64,000 nt of DNA, from assembly GCA_934045075.1 (NCBI GenBank), contig OW203726.1, positions 13,986,037 to 14,050,036 of the forward strand, given 5' to 3'. This document shows, in pieces, positions 21,637-30,892 of this stretch (position 1 is the stretch's first letter; the number at the start of each line of letters is the position of its first letter). This DNA is from Yponomeuta sedellus (taxonomy: Eukaryota; Arthropoda; Insecta; Lepidoptera; Yponomeutidae). Below the pieces are notes generated by a model, which worked only from the letters and a program-made list of their open reading frames with translations, ran no database searches and was not told the origin of the DNA. A program made the translations under genes and the position numbers.

Positions 21637-21690
21637 TGAGAGCGGTGGTAAAACAGCGGTAAAACGCCGGGTTTGCATCCCGGCATGACT
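21637..21690 (+). mobile_element. tRNA-like SINE head fragment
   Basis: GAGCGGTGGTAAAACAGCGG with GGGTTTGCATCCCGGC as B-box. It is followed by S2-type body (TTTACGTACATTTGTGAATT), so it is probably the head of a plus-strand S2 copy. Confidence 0.5.
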
Positions 21691-22410
21691 TGTTTTCTAA
21701 TTTACGTACATTTGTGAATTTACAGTAGCAGCAATACCACTCGCTAACGGTGTAAGAAAACATCCTGAGGAAGCTCCAAGGATTAACGTTCTTGGAAAAC
21801 TCTGGTGTCTGAAGTATTTATATACTTCGGCGCTTGGCACGCACAATGGCTCAACTATGAGGTTAAGTGCGGAAATCTTAGGTCTTACAAACTACTTAGC
21901 TGCTAAACAAACGAGAAATTATGATGAATGAATACACTACGCTCGTTGCCGGTTGTCGGCGTTCTCGCCTGAAATTTCCGCACTAAGCCTCATAGATGGG
22001 CCATTGTACGTAGCAAGCGCTGAGGTATGTTAAAAATCCAGACTCTAGGATTTTCTCAGCATATTTTCCTTTACACTTAGCTCCTAAACAAATGAGAAAT
22101 TATGATGAATGAATACACAAATATCGTTGCCGGTTGTCGGCGTTACTGAGGGTTAGTTAGTCTCGCCTGAAATTTCCGCACTTAGCCTCATAGTTGGGCC
22201 ATTGTACGTAGCAAGCGCTGAGGTATGTTAACACTCCAGACTCTAGGGTTTTATCAGCATATTTTCCTTTACAGTTAGCGAGTAGCTACTATATCTTGCT
22301 ACTATAACTTTACTAATCTACATAAATTAGAAAACAAAGTCAATGGTTCATGCTAGGATTTGAACCCACAACCGAAGCCAGTGTTTTACCGTTCCGCTCC
22401 ACCGCTCGGC
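21691..22410. repeat. SINE S2-associated block with a ~181-bp tandem duplication
   Basis: GCT(G/C)CTAAACAAA(C/T)GAG starts near-identical units at about 21899 and 22080; each contains GTTGCCGGTTGTCGGCGTT, GAAATTTCCGCACT and CATTGTACGTAGCAAGCGC. An inverted version of the same block precedes them at 21835-21890. 22260-22410 is a minus-strand S2 head with TTTGAACCCACAACC. The same TACGTAGCAAGCGCTGAGG block is in the S2 copy at 49380. Confidence 0.75.
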
Positions 22411-22638
22411 GTTACTGAGGGACAGACTGTCTAGACTAAGTTGCCATCTGCGTGTGAGGAGAGCGGAGACATGGCCTTCTAACATAACTGATATTATCTA
22501 TTGTCTAGTCAATCTTTGAATACCAATGATGTTTCATTTGATTTTAGATGGGAGTGTTTGCTGGATGTGCCATGTTAGCGCTACTGGCGTCATACATGTA
22601 TAAGGGCTTGATGGCGTTGACTTTGCTTATTTAGCCAA
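22411..22638. other. No gene recognised
   Basis: Short unassigned segment between repeats. Confidence 0.4.
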
Positions 22639-22639
22639 T

Positions 22640-22812
22640 CATCATCAACCCATTATGTACCCACCGAGGGGCACGGGTCTCTTCCCTAAGCAAGGTATAG
22701 GCCATACTCCACCGCGGGGGCAAAGTCCGGATAGGAGGCTTGCAAAACTAGTGGCTGGTTTTATTGTCAGGAGTTTTCAAGGCGCCCTGAGGTCTCTGAC
22801 TTGGCTTAACGA
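22640..22812 (+). mobile_element. Dispersed repeat D, 5' half
   Basis: ATCATCAACCCATTATGTAC, CACCGAGGGGCACGGGTCTC, GGCCATACTCCACCGCGGGG. The end nearest CTGACTTGGCTTAACG is followed by unique sequence. Confidence 0.65.
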
Positions 22813-23169
22813 CAATATACTAGGTGCAAATTATGTTTCATTTCATATTGCTTGCATTAATACTATAACCTGTTTTTTTATTGATACAGTGGTCCAAAAA
22901 AAGCACCGGTCGAATAATCGCAACCATCTCCTTAAATACGAATGATCGCAACCGTTCCTTATATAGGTACCTACCAGCATTGTAACAAAAGCCTAACACA
23001 ATTTCGCTCCCTTTTGCAGGAGTTTTTCACGAAAAAGGGATCAATTGACAGACATTCTACCATCGGCTGCGAGTGTGGGATACATTGGATGTTTATTGAA
23101 TTACTGACAAGATTACAGCGCGTAAGAAAATTTTGCTTCATTTGTAACTAGTACATTAAGTATACTAGT
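22813..23169. other. No gene recognised
   Basis: Open frames continue out of repeat D (to 22945) and at 22942-23151 without domain or splice support. Confidence 0.4.
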
Positions 23170-23400
23170 ATATTAAGTAGGTTGGTAAGGGTCGTCCCAG
23201 GCGGACATACATCGACTACATAGGGGATGTATTAGCAAAAGGAAAGATAAAAAGTACCCGGAACCGGCGTGCGTGCATGCAACGACTTATGAACGTTGAT
23301 GAAGCGAAGGTGATCCGTCAGGATCGTGGCAAGTGGCAGTCCCTGGTCTCTGCCTACCCCTCTGGGATACAAGCGTGAGGTTATGTATGTATGTGTGAAT
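23170..23400 (+). mobile_element. LINE-derived fragment R2, longest copy
   Basis: GGTTGGTAAGGGTCGTCCCA, then ACGTTGATGAAGCGAAGGTG, GATCGTGGCAAGTGGCAGTC and a (TATG)n-like tail. A frame reads NVDEAKVIRQDRGKWQSLV, reminiscent of an RTE-type reverse transcriptase C-terminus. Coding is decayed. Confidence 0.5.
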
Positions 23401-23912
23401 GTAAAAGTATATCGCTACACGTGTCCATCGCGGATTGGTGAACACCTGAGACTTCACGATTTCCTCACGATATTTTACAGTCAACGACTGGTTTTAAAGG
23501 AAAACTAGCGTACCCAACAGACGTTGTGTCACGAGATAGATTATTTTATCATGTTTTATGGCGGCCATATTGATTTACTTTGTTATATTGTCACTACTGT
23601 AAACTGAGTTCATGCTTTGCCGCTCCCGCACGCGTTTTCTCTGATTTTATAATATAGTCCAGCCTAGCGCAAGTAGGAACTTTGAAATTTTTGTTCGCAT
23701 TTAGCCCCGTTTTAATGGCGGACATATTTTTGTCTCACTCTTTAATACTACTTACTCTTTCTTTGCTGTCAATGTCAAACTGAAAACATAACAAATATGG
23801 CGGAACGCGGCACCTAGTAGAAAGTTTTCTAGTTATTTTATGTGTTTTAAGTTTTTTCAATATCTAGCTGTGTGTATCTTGTTGTACAGTGTTTGGTGAT
23901 TTTCTTTTAATA

Positions 23913-24452
23913 ATGGCACTGATCGGATGGTGTCGAACTTGTGCCATTTGTAAAATAAGATGCAGCCGGTCAAAGGGTACCAAAAGAAAGTTTATGGGTA
24001 AATTTCCTAGGGATGAAGACCGGTAAGTATTTCTGGCTACAGTTTTTGTCATCTTGCACAAGAGCAAGATCATAAATTATGTTAAATAACGTAATTAATA
24101 TACTATGAGAAAAATACTCAATGTTTCAATGTCATAGTGATGTGCCATACACATATTCAATATCGATAAAAAAATATCTGATAAGTACCTTGGTCAGAAT
24201 TACTACTCAGTGTATGACGGGTGAATTGCTGTAAGCCATAACAATGTTTCAACGATGCACTATTAGTGGCTGCATTGAATGTTGTTTTTTTTTTTTAGAT
24301 GCAGACAATGGGTGAAAATTGTGGAAGATCTTATATCGTATATCCCCATCGAAAAACTCCACCAACATAAATATGTTTGTAGAGATCATTTCCGGCCGAA
24401 AGATTTTTACAACTATTTTAAAAGGAAGCCACTTACTACATTTCATGAATAA
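23913..24452 (+). CDS. THAP-type C2CH zinc-finger protein, exons 1-2 (stop at 24450)
   Basis: Exon 1 is 23913-24022 (ATG at 23913; donor CG|GTAAGT). Exon 2 is 24299 onward, after a T12 tract and TTTAG. Joined in phase they give 87 residues ending at TAA 24450-24452. THAP DNA-binding signature: clustered N-terminal cysteines (W6-CRTCAIC-K14), FP at 31-32, the invariant Trp at 41 (CRQWVKIV), and the C-x2-H pair at Cys64/His67 in KYVCRDHFRPKDF. THAP domains bind DNA through one zinc and act as transcriptional regulators or P-element-type transposases. The family's closing AVPxxF-like motif is missing before the stop. A matching AVSSLL lies in the next open block (24588), so a splice from exon 2 to it is expected. 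The only base step that restores the frame (AA|GCCACT near 24426) is not a good donor. Either this is a short isoform or the donor was lost. The 5' region 23640-23912 is unique and could be promoter/UTR. Confidence 0.8.
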
Positions 24453-24587
24453 TTATGTTATAAAACACAAAATACGCCTTGCTTTACGTCGAACATTTGA
24501 ATATATTTTGCTCCGTCATTTAGAACGCAATATTATTATTACGTCTTAATACGTAAATGACATACTTTGATAAACATTTTTTTACAG

Positions 24588-24688
24588 GGCTGTATCTTCT
24601 CTACTTATAAATGCGCCTCCTCTTCCTGATTACTTACTAGCTGAGTTTCCTTACCACGTAGCCACGTCGCATCACTTGAAACTGGTTA
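24588..24688 (+). CDS. THAP gene, candidate exon 3
   Basis: Acceptor TTTTTTTACAG ends at 24587. Only one frame is open: (G)AVSSLLINAPPLPDY through HHLKL. AVSSLL corresponds to the AVPxxx motif that closes THAP domains, which places it after exon 2. Two donors are possible: CTG|GTTAGT (end 24684) or a weak A|GTGATT (end 24688). Only the second keeps phase with the best frame of exon 4. Confidence 0.6.
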
Positions 24689-24849
24689 GTGATTGGAATT
24701 ACTAAAATATTTTTTTACTAATTTTTAACTTAAAATATTTTTTTATAAAAATGTATTTGATAGTTACATAGTCAATTATGCAGTTATGTGGTAAACAGGA
24801 ACAAACTATTATTTTTTTTCGGACTATTCTTGCAATTGTTTATTTTCAG

Positions 24850-24900
24850 ATTCAGCTTTACAAAAACCTATTAGTTGTCGAGCTTCACAAAACAACTCTG
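24850..24900 (+). CDS. THAP gene, candidate exon 4
   Basis: 51 nt between TATTTTCAG and the strong donor CTCTG|GTACGTAG. Two frames are open. The one compatible with exon 5 reads SALQKPISCRASQNNS; the other reads IQLYKNLLVVELHKTTL. No domain. Confidence 0.5.
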
Positions 24901-24986
24901 GTACGTAGACTTTTCATGTATCGCTGAAGTTTTTTGTAACTAGAGTTTGTTTACTTTGATAAATTACAAAGTGTTATCATTTTCAG

Positions 24987-25091
24987 CACCTTGTACAGCA
25001 GCCAAAATATCAGCTGTTGCTATTGGTCCAGTAGGGTTTGACCACAATTATTGTGGCCTGGAATCTCAGCATATTTATCAGAACTATCCCG
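24987..25091 (+). CDS. THAP gene, candidate exon 5 (DHNYC motif)
   Basis: Acceptor CATTTTCAG, donor CCCG|GTAAGT. Open frame reads (A)PCTAAKISAVAIGP and VGFDHNYCGLESQ. It starts with CACCT and carries GACCACAATTATTGTG, both repeated in the following exon, pointing to an exon duplication. Phase (two bases in, one base out) fits exon 6 exactly. Confidence 0.6.
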
Positions 25092-25162
25092 GTAAGTAGC
25101 ATAGTTTACCAACAAATTAATAATCAATAACGACTCAACTTGACTTTTTTTGACGATTTCAG

Positions 25163-25329
25163 CACCTGAATCCAAACCACCGATTGATGAAGTTCGCTCA
25201 GATTGGACACCTCTAAGGAAAAACCAAATAGCTGCTGAAATAAATTCAATAGACCTTGACCACAATTATTGTGATTTGATAATCAATAATAAAATACTAA
25301 TTTCATTTGTCGTTTTATTGAAATATTGA
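25163..25329 (+). CDS. THAP gene, candidate exon 6, possibly terminal
   Basis: Acceptor ACGATTTCAG. In phase with exon 5 it reads (A)PESKPPIDEVRSDW, TPLRKNQIAAEINS, IDLDHNYCDLII and runs to TGA 25327-25329. An AATAAA-like element near 25285 could end the transcript here. Alternatively a donor inside the DHNYC region leads onward, but no donor in the phase needed by the next block was found. Confidence 0.55.
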
Positions 25330-25348
25330 TTTTTATAAATTTTATTAG

Positions 25349-25403
25349 GCTAACTGCGGAGCCCCTGGATGAAATTATCGATATCGATAAATGTAGTACC
25401 AAT
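25349..25403 (+). CDS. Candidate exon 7
   Basis: 55 nt between TTTTATTAG and donor AAT|GTAAGT. The single open frame reads LTAEPLDEIIDIDKCSTN, which is protein-like and acidic. It ends on a codon boundary, as required by the next block at 27284. Connection to exon 6 is unresolved. Confidence 0.45.
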
Positions 25404-25787
25404 GTAAGTGGACGTCCCTAATGCACAGACAAGTTGTTATGTTGGTAGGACTTTTGACATTGCATTTTTGCTCTATTGGTTGGTATTGCTAACGGGGCTA
25501 AACTCATTACAAAAGCTTATAGGGAGGTCCCGTCTCTTAAAACGTAGTGTTTATATGCTCTGTGATATAGTCTTAAAAATAGTAAATCTCGGTTTGAATT
25601 AATCACCAGCCTATAAAATACAGTCCACAAGGGCGTTGTCCTGCATGCAGTGAAATCTGCCAGGCTGATTTGTGAATCTAAACGATCCAGGGCGCCATCT
25701 AAACGCATACAAAAAAATTCATTCAAATCTGTCCAGCCATTTAGGAGGAGGTCAGTGACATACACACATACAGTAGTATTATGGGTA
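25404..25787. other. Intron start with common insect repeat
   Basis: 25640-25780 contains GGCGCCATCTAAACGC, AAATCTGTCCAGCCATTTAG and GTCAGTGACATACACACA, a widespread lepidopteran-style repeat. Open frames at 25408-25602 and 25517-25765 are not supported. Confidence 0.45.
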
Positions 25788-25833
25788 TATGAAAATATAT
25801 ATACATATATATATATGTATATATATTTTCATA
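25788..25833. repeat. 46-bp perfect AT palindrome
   Basis: TATGAAAATATATATACATAT (split: 25788-25808) mirrors 25813-25833 around ATAT; no asymmetric spacer. Confidence 0.92.
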
Positions 25834-25901
25834 AACTTGCTCACTTGAAACACTTGCTCAGCACTTATCAAAAATTATTGTAGTAAGACGATAAAATTTC
25901 A

Positions 25902-27186
25902 GGGTTCTTCCACGTAGTCAAACTATTTTGTCAAACTGATTTGACCACGTGGAAAATTCGTTCCTCGTGGTCAAATTAAAGTAATTCCTGTATAAGATTA
26001 TAAATGCCAAAAAGTACAGTCAAACCATAGTCAAACTATTTTGTCGAACTGATTTGACCACGTGGAATTATGTTTCCGCATAGTCAAACTAGTAAAATGC
26101 CCTTATTCCGTGCCGACCAACTAAACTGATCAATTAGTTGTTCCGATCGGAGCTCAGTACGTGGTTTTATTCCTGTCGGACTAACTACTCAAATCAAACA
26201 TATTAAGCTTATTTAAGAGTTCCCAACGGAACAACTATATAGTCTTATTCTTTATGTGGGGTAATGCCCATAATCCCCACGCTGGGCATTCGTGAGTATA
26301 ACTGAGCATCGCGAATCATTAAAAAAAATACTCTTAAATTCTAGGATAGATAAACTATTTATAAAAATTAACTCCTACATTTCCCTGTGAACCTAGTACT
26401 TTTTCCAACATCGAAACTCGACTAATCAAATTTACAATATCTACCCATGACTTCATGCAATCCCAGTAATTCATTTCTAAAATGAAATAGTAACAATTAA
26501 ACAAATAATCAGGAAAGTGAGTATCGGGATGAGGAGAGGAACGCGACAGGCAAATGAAAATTCTTACACAGAAGTCATCATTTTTACTAACGGGACCACG
26601 AGGGATAACCATGCCTCGTAGACCCGTTAACGGGACAAAATAATGGGACCACGAGAAATCAACCCAATAAGTACATGTTTGATTTTTTTTTACTTGTAGT
26701 GAATGGCCGCCAATACCTAAGTAGGTACTGAATTTAGTACGCCACAAAGATTTAAGTTTAGTTAGGTTGATAATTTTTTTATTCAAATATGATACGTAAG
26801 CCTGAAGTTTATTATTTTGTTGTTTTTTTAACGAGTTGTTCCGTGAAGAATAAAACTTCATAGTGTTTCTGTTGGGAACTCTAATATAAGCTTAATATGG
26901 TTGATTTGAGAAGTCCGACAGGAATAAAACCACCTATTGAGTTCCCATCGGAACAACTAGTTGATTCGTTTAGTTGGTCGGTACGGAATAAGGGCATTTT
27001 ACTAATTTGACTATGCGGAAAGATTAATTCCACGTGGTCAAATCAGTTTGACAAAATAATTTGACTATGGTTTGACTGTACTTATTTTATACAGGAAGGA
27101 TCATTACTTTAATTTGACCACGAGGAACGAATTTTCCACGTGGTCAAATCAGTTTGACAAAATAGTTTGACTACGTGGAAGAACCC
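25902..27186. mobile_element. Long-TIR foldback DNA element, 1285 bp, 8-bp TSD
   Basis: Ends are GGGTTCTTCCACGTAGTCAA and its reverse complement. Inverted similarity runs about 330 bp from each side (25902-26240 against 26860-27186), with short substitutions and indels. The outer arms contain repeats of TTTGACCACGTGG and AAACTATTTTGTC. The target AAATTTCA is duplicated exactly at 25894-25901 and 27187-27194. The inner 600 bp contain a LINE scrap (26259-26292) and the 168-codon minus-strand frame described separately. An 8-bp TSD fits hAT, P or Merlin; GGG ends argue against typical hAT. It sits in the intron before the exon at 27284. Confidence 0.88.
26355..26861 (-). CDS. 168-codon open frame inside the foldback element, function unknown
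   Basis: Longest ATG-started frame in the window, lying in the unique centre and inner right arm of the foldback element. The product is basic at the N-terminus (KFYSSRNNSLKKQQNNK), then has aromatic stretches (WVDFSWSHYFVPLTGL, DTHFPDYLFNCYYFI). No DDE, zinc-finger or other domain is recognisable, and it is far shorter than a transposase. Part of its length is explained by AT-poor repeats such as CGGGACCACGAG. It could be a chance frame or a transposase remnant. Confidence 0.2.
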   Translation of the reverse strand: MKFYSSRNNSLKKQQNNKLQAYVSYLNKKIINLTKLKSLWRTKFSTYLGIGGHSLQVKKNQTCTYWVDFSWSHYFVPLTGLRGMVIPRGPVSKNDDFCVRIFICLSRSSPHPDTHFPDYLFNCYYFILEMNYWDCMKSWVDIVNLISRVSMLEKVLGSQGNVGVNFYK

Positions 27187-27283
27187 AAATTTCACTCAGT
27201 GCTTGTGGATCGACACAGAAGGAGAGAATTTTAAAATTGTTCTTTATTGAAAGGAAACAAACAATTGTTTAATATAGTTTCAG

Positions 27284-27502
27284 GTCAGAAAAATCTTACT
27301 TAATCTTATGTATGTAATTGTACAACCAGTGCCGTTTTCGGTAGATTTATACAAAGACAATGACATGAAAAATAGAAACTTACTATCTTATTCTGCGACA
27401 CCAATCAAAGATGTGGTTAGTGGAGTAAATCCAAGAGCAGATCTACCCCTAAACAAGTGCAATCTGTCTTGTTACGTTACCAGTGACTTTGCAGCAGAAA
27501 AT
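27284..27502 (+). CDS. Candidate exon 8 downstream of the foldback element
   Basis: 219 nt, open throughout, acceptor AATATAGTTTCAG ending 27283, donor GAAAAT|GTAAGG. Starts and ends on codon boundaries, matching candidate exon 7. Reads VRKILLNLMYVIVQP, SVDLYKDNDMKNRN, GVNPRADLPLNKCN, CYVTSDFAAEN. No domain recognised, but composition is protein-like. If exons 7 and 8 are joined, the 1.9 kb intron between them is mostly transposon. Confidence 0.5.
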
Positions 27503-27966
27503 GTAAGGGCCGATTAACCGTCCATGCACTCTTGCAACAAAAATGTACCTATATTCCAAACTATAGGTAAAACCTATATTCTAACATCAAATACCGAATA
27601 TCTTCGTTAGAGTCAAGCGTTTCAGATACCGCAGACTATACGCAGCTGCGTGCAAACTCTGACGATACATAACTAATGAAAATCTCAGGCTCTTACTAAG
27701 GTCCCTGAACTAAATTATAATTTACTCACAAAATATTATAATGTTTTGTGTATTTGAATATTTTGTTAAGGTATTACCACTGTGAGAGCGATTGTGCCAC
27801 TAGGCGTTGTATATAGGTGTAATCTCATTACGTAGATAAACATCAGTTTTTTTGTTACTATAGCTGAAAAAATAAATATAGTTTGTATAGCGTCCTCAGT
27901 GCGCGGGTCTAATTCGTACTTGACTGGTTTTATTAAATTATTAATATTTTTGGAAGTTCTACCGTA
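27503..27966. other. No further exon recognised
   Basis: Follows donor GTAAGG. A possible tiny exon (CTCAG|GCTCTTACTAAG|GT near 27690) is too short to support. No terminal exon of the THAP-side gene found. Confidence 0.35.
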
Positions 27967-27967
27967 A

Positions 27968-28215
27968 GTGGGGACATACAAGGGTTGATATAGTTACTCT
28001 ATATGTTGATATAGTCTTGTATGTCCCCACTGCTCGGGCATGGGGCCACGGGGGCCAAGTCCGGGTTGGTTGGTTGGTGGAGTGGTTGGTGGAGTTGGTC
28101 GAGTGCAAGACAGTGGCGGTCCGGACTGGCCTCCGTAGTGGAGTATGGCCTAACCTCCCTGCGATGCAGGTAAAGACCTGTACCCCGGCAGTGGGGAAAT
28201 AGAAGGGATGATATA
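27968..28215. mobile_element. Repeat D, two copies head to head
   Basis: GTGGGGACATACAAG (27968-27982) is inverted at 28016-28030. The right copy continues through GGGGCCAAGTCCGGG, GCCTAACCTCCCTGCGATGC and GCAGTGGGGAAATAGAAGG. The open frames here (27959-28318 minus, 28017-28202 plus) are the repeat read through. Confidence 0.6.
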
Positions 28216-28429
28216 GAAACTGTTTCTTAGTAATAAAAGTTCCAACAACTGCCCCAAAAATATCACAAACGATTTTAAAATCACGCTGTAGGGCTGCGTC
28301 TGGAATTTTTATTACCATTAACCCCTCTAATATGTGGTCCTCTGCTACAATGTGCCTGGTTAATTTAGGATATTGAGTATTCCCATGCTTTATCCTTAAT
28401 TAAATTCCGTAATAGTCAGCACAATTTAG

Positions 28430-28640
28430 ATAGACAGTCAATTTATTAAGTTAGACAGACAATAACGGTCGGCAAGGGATGTTCCAGCGAAAACCGATCA
28501 AACAAATAGGGAAGGGACATAAAAAGTAATCGAAGTAGGCGTGCGCGAATGCACCTACAAATTAATCTGTGAAATTAAGGAATCCTAGTGTGGAAGCCGG
28601 TCCCCTTTTATTGTAACCGTTTCACAATAAAGTTTTTTTT
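28430..28640. mobile_element. Fragments of R2 and S4-type repeats
   Basis: AACGGTCGGCAAGGGATGTT through TAATCGAAGTAGGCGTGCG resembles the 5' part of the 23170 copy. GGAATCCTAGTGTGGAAGCC resembles the S4 body, followed by a T-run at 28633-28642. Confidence 0.35.
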
Positions 28641-28654
28641 TTAAATCTATTTAT

Positions 28655-28877
28655 AGACTTAAAGTTCCACCCATGCCGGGATTCGAACCCGCGACCTCTG
28701 GCTATTCGTGCCAGCGCTATTCCAACTGAGCTAATGGGCGACTCACCGGCATCAGTGAAATTTCGAACCTCTTTACAATATTCTCTGTATTACGTAGCCT
28801 CTAAATAGATTTAAAAAAAATATGTCCATAGCACAGGTTCGTGGCGGTTCGTGCATTAAAAAGAATATAATGAAGTT
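28655..28877. mobile_element. SINE S1, minus head plus plus-strand tail
   Basis: Minus strand: B-box complement GGGATTCGAACCCGCGACCT and A-box complement CCAACTGAGCTAATGGGCGA. The leader ACTCACCGGCATCAGTGAAA leads to TTACGTA. Then TAGCCTCTAAATAGATTT and GTGCATTAAAAAGAATATAA appear in the opposite (plus) sense. This is the same head-inverted architecture as 35301-35770. Confidence 0.65.
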
Positions 28878-29224
28878 TTTTTATTTAATTTCTTTTGAAA
28901 ATAAAAGAAAAGATTTGTCTGGATCGTGATTAGTGGCAAACCACTGCTTATCTCTCTTGGAGTGTATGTATATATCTATAGACCTTGAGTTTTAGATAGG
29001 AAGGCCATAGCAAAATGCGCGAGTTTGGTTTTTTTTTTTATATAAAATGGACACATTCCCAAAACATCTCGACATAAACTCAAATCTATGAGAACCATTA
29101 GTAGCCAGCCAGAGCGGTGCGTGTGTACCGGTCGTTGTTTTGATAGACGGAGGGGCGGTACTATTGTTCGCCAATTTTTCAAAGATCATTTATTAGGTCG
29201 AAACGAGATTTCTCTCCTCAATTT
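28878..29224. other. No gene recognised
   Basis: Overlapping minus-strand frames at 28976-29189 share a stretch (APLWLATNGSH) but no domain or splice support. A repeat origin is possible. Confidence 0.35.
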
Positions 29225-29335
29225 TAATTATACTTTATTGCACACGAAACATTTAACAGGACATTACATAAGAAATAACATGTACAAAGGCGAGCTTATC
29301 TCTGAAAGAGTTTTCTTCCAGCAAACCTTAGAGAG
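29225..29335 (-). mobile_element. LINE 3' UTR fragment (family L)
   Basis: CTTTATTGCACACGAAACAT, then TACAAAGGCGAGCTTATCTC and CTTCCAGCAAACCTTA, in the same order as 3055-3180. Confidence 0.55.
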
Positions 29336-30198
29336 TCGGAGAAGCAGTAAAAAGCGGGTCTATTACGTGTACAAAATATACTACATAAACATTGAATAAC
29401 CTACCTAACTACGAAAGAAATAAATAAACTACATAAACTAAAAATAAATACATAAATATATAGCTCAATGTTATGACAGAGATAGAATTTTTTTATTTTA
29501 TTTATTATTTAAGTTATGAAAATGAACTCATAGCCGATAGCCGATACTCAAAGTTAACATTAGTTACACAAGACTGGTATATATTTGTAAGAATTCTACA
29601 ATGTTAAAAATGTAACATAAAAAATATAAAATCATAAAGGCCCCGGCAAATGGACTCATGCTCAGCAATATGCCGCCCGGAGATGCATGCAAAACCGGTC
29701 GGTGCTAATATTCAGCATGAACCATGACGAATACTCATTTATTGAATATAAATTTCTGATCACTAGTTATGTATTAAACATACAATATATAATTACATAA
29801 CCGCGGTTCCCACCCAGAATTCAGCGTGTATAGTCGTTGAACACGACTTTGAATTGTGAATTCCAGCGTCGGTGAAGATGTCCAATTATATTTTATGAGA
29901 ATTTCAGTGGATTTCTGTCGGCTTTGACTGGTGAGTTATGCAGGGAAAGGGCGGAGAATTCTCATTACTTATGTTATAAAATTGTCAAATGGAAACACAG
30001 CTAATAAAGAGCTTATTAATTCTTGAGATTTGCATCTCTAACTAATTCGCGTTCGGGGCAAGTTTGGTGGTATATGCATATCAATTAATTTACTGGGCAC
30101 GTATAATCTGCCAAAGACAAGTTGTCTAAAAATGTAGGGCTAACAGGAGTATTTCTTTATTTTGTATTTTTCTACAGCTAAAGATCTCTTGAAAAATC
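29336..30198. other. No gene recognised
   Basis: AT-rich, with (AAAT)n-like sequence at 29400-29460. Nothing else. Confidence 0.4.
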
Positions 30199-30199
30199 C

Positions 30200-30388
30200 G
30201 ACAACCGTTGGAGTAAACGTGTTCTTGAGTGGAGACCGCGACTCGGCAAACGTAGTGTAGGATGCCCTACGACCAGGTGGGATGACGATCTGCGAAAAAC
30301 TGCCGACAGATGCTGGATGCGGCGTGCTGAAGACAGCGCGCTATGGCGCTCATTAGGGGAGGGCTATGTTTGGCAGTGGACTACATAA
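30200..30388 (+). pseudogene. RTE-type LINE endonuclease/reverse transcriptase, C-terminal fragment
   Basis: 62 intact codons ending in TAA: DNRWSKRVLEWRPRLG, KRSVGCPTTRWDDDL, RKTADRCWMRRAEDSA, LWRSLGEGYVWQWTT. This pattern (W-x-VLEWRPR-x-GKRS-x-GRPxTRW, ending in GEAYVQQW-like residues) is the C-terminus of RTE-like reverse transcriptases abundant in arthropods. An in-frame stop precedes it at 30179, so only the 3' end was copied. It is followed by a (GAA)n-like tail. The minus-strand repeats at 500, 31375 and 32813 are copies of this 3' end. Confidence 0.8.
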
Positions 30389-30565
30389 TATAGCCTGAAA
30401 AAGAAGAAGAAAGATCTCTTAGATGGTGCATTTCTTCTAAAATAGATTTCTCACTAATACAGAAAATAAAAAATGGAATTGTACATAAAAATATAGAGAT
30501 TAAAACACCACTTGCAATAAACCTGGCTAGACTTTTGCTTTATCAACATTCATTCAATATATTAG

Positions 30566-30702
30566 TCCAGTCCATCCAAAGGTTGTCTGGAAGAGATAAC
30601 TTTTAGTGATAAGGCCGCCGTTTGTACTCTTAGATTAAGAAATATCTGTGTAATTTCCATTTTTATGTACAATAAAGTGTTCTCTATCTATCTATCATTT
30701 GT
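30566..30702 (+). mobile_element. LINE 3' UTR (family L) with (TATC)n tail
   Basis: GGTTGTCTGGAAGAGATAAC, TAAGGCCGCCGTTTGTACTC, ATGTACAATAAAGTGTTCTC, then TATCTATCTATC. A poly-A-signal-like AATAAA followed by a short tandem tail is typical of a 5'-truncated LINE. Confidence 0.7.
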
Positions 30703-30814
30703 CGCTGCATACACGCATGCGGTCTAGTAACTTTTAATTTTATTATAACGTAGTAAAAAACTAGTAATTCTTCTTACTCTGCAATAGATATATTGTAATA
30801 AAAATATATAATTC

Positions 30815-30890
30815 ACTACTGCTAAGCCCATGCTCTTTCTCTGGGTTAAGGTATGTGCCCTGCAGTAGGACTTATAAATGCAACATAAAA
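30815..30890 (+). mobile_element. SINE S2 3' end
   Basis: GCTAAGCCCATGCTCTTTCT, GTGCCCTGCAGTAGGAC and a TATAAATGCAACATAAAA tail. Confidence 0.55.
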
Positions 30891-30892
30891 AC

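Noticed and set aside
24249..24549. The 65- and 76-codon frames covering exon 2 of the THAP gene
   Set aside because: Both are out of frame with the THAP signature; the spliced frame beginning at 24299 explains the region better.
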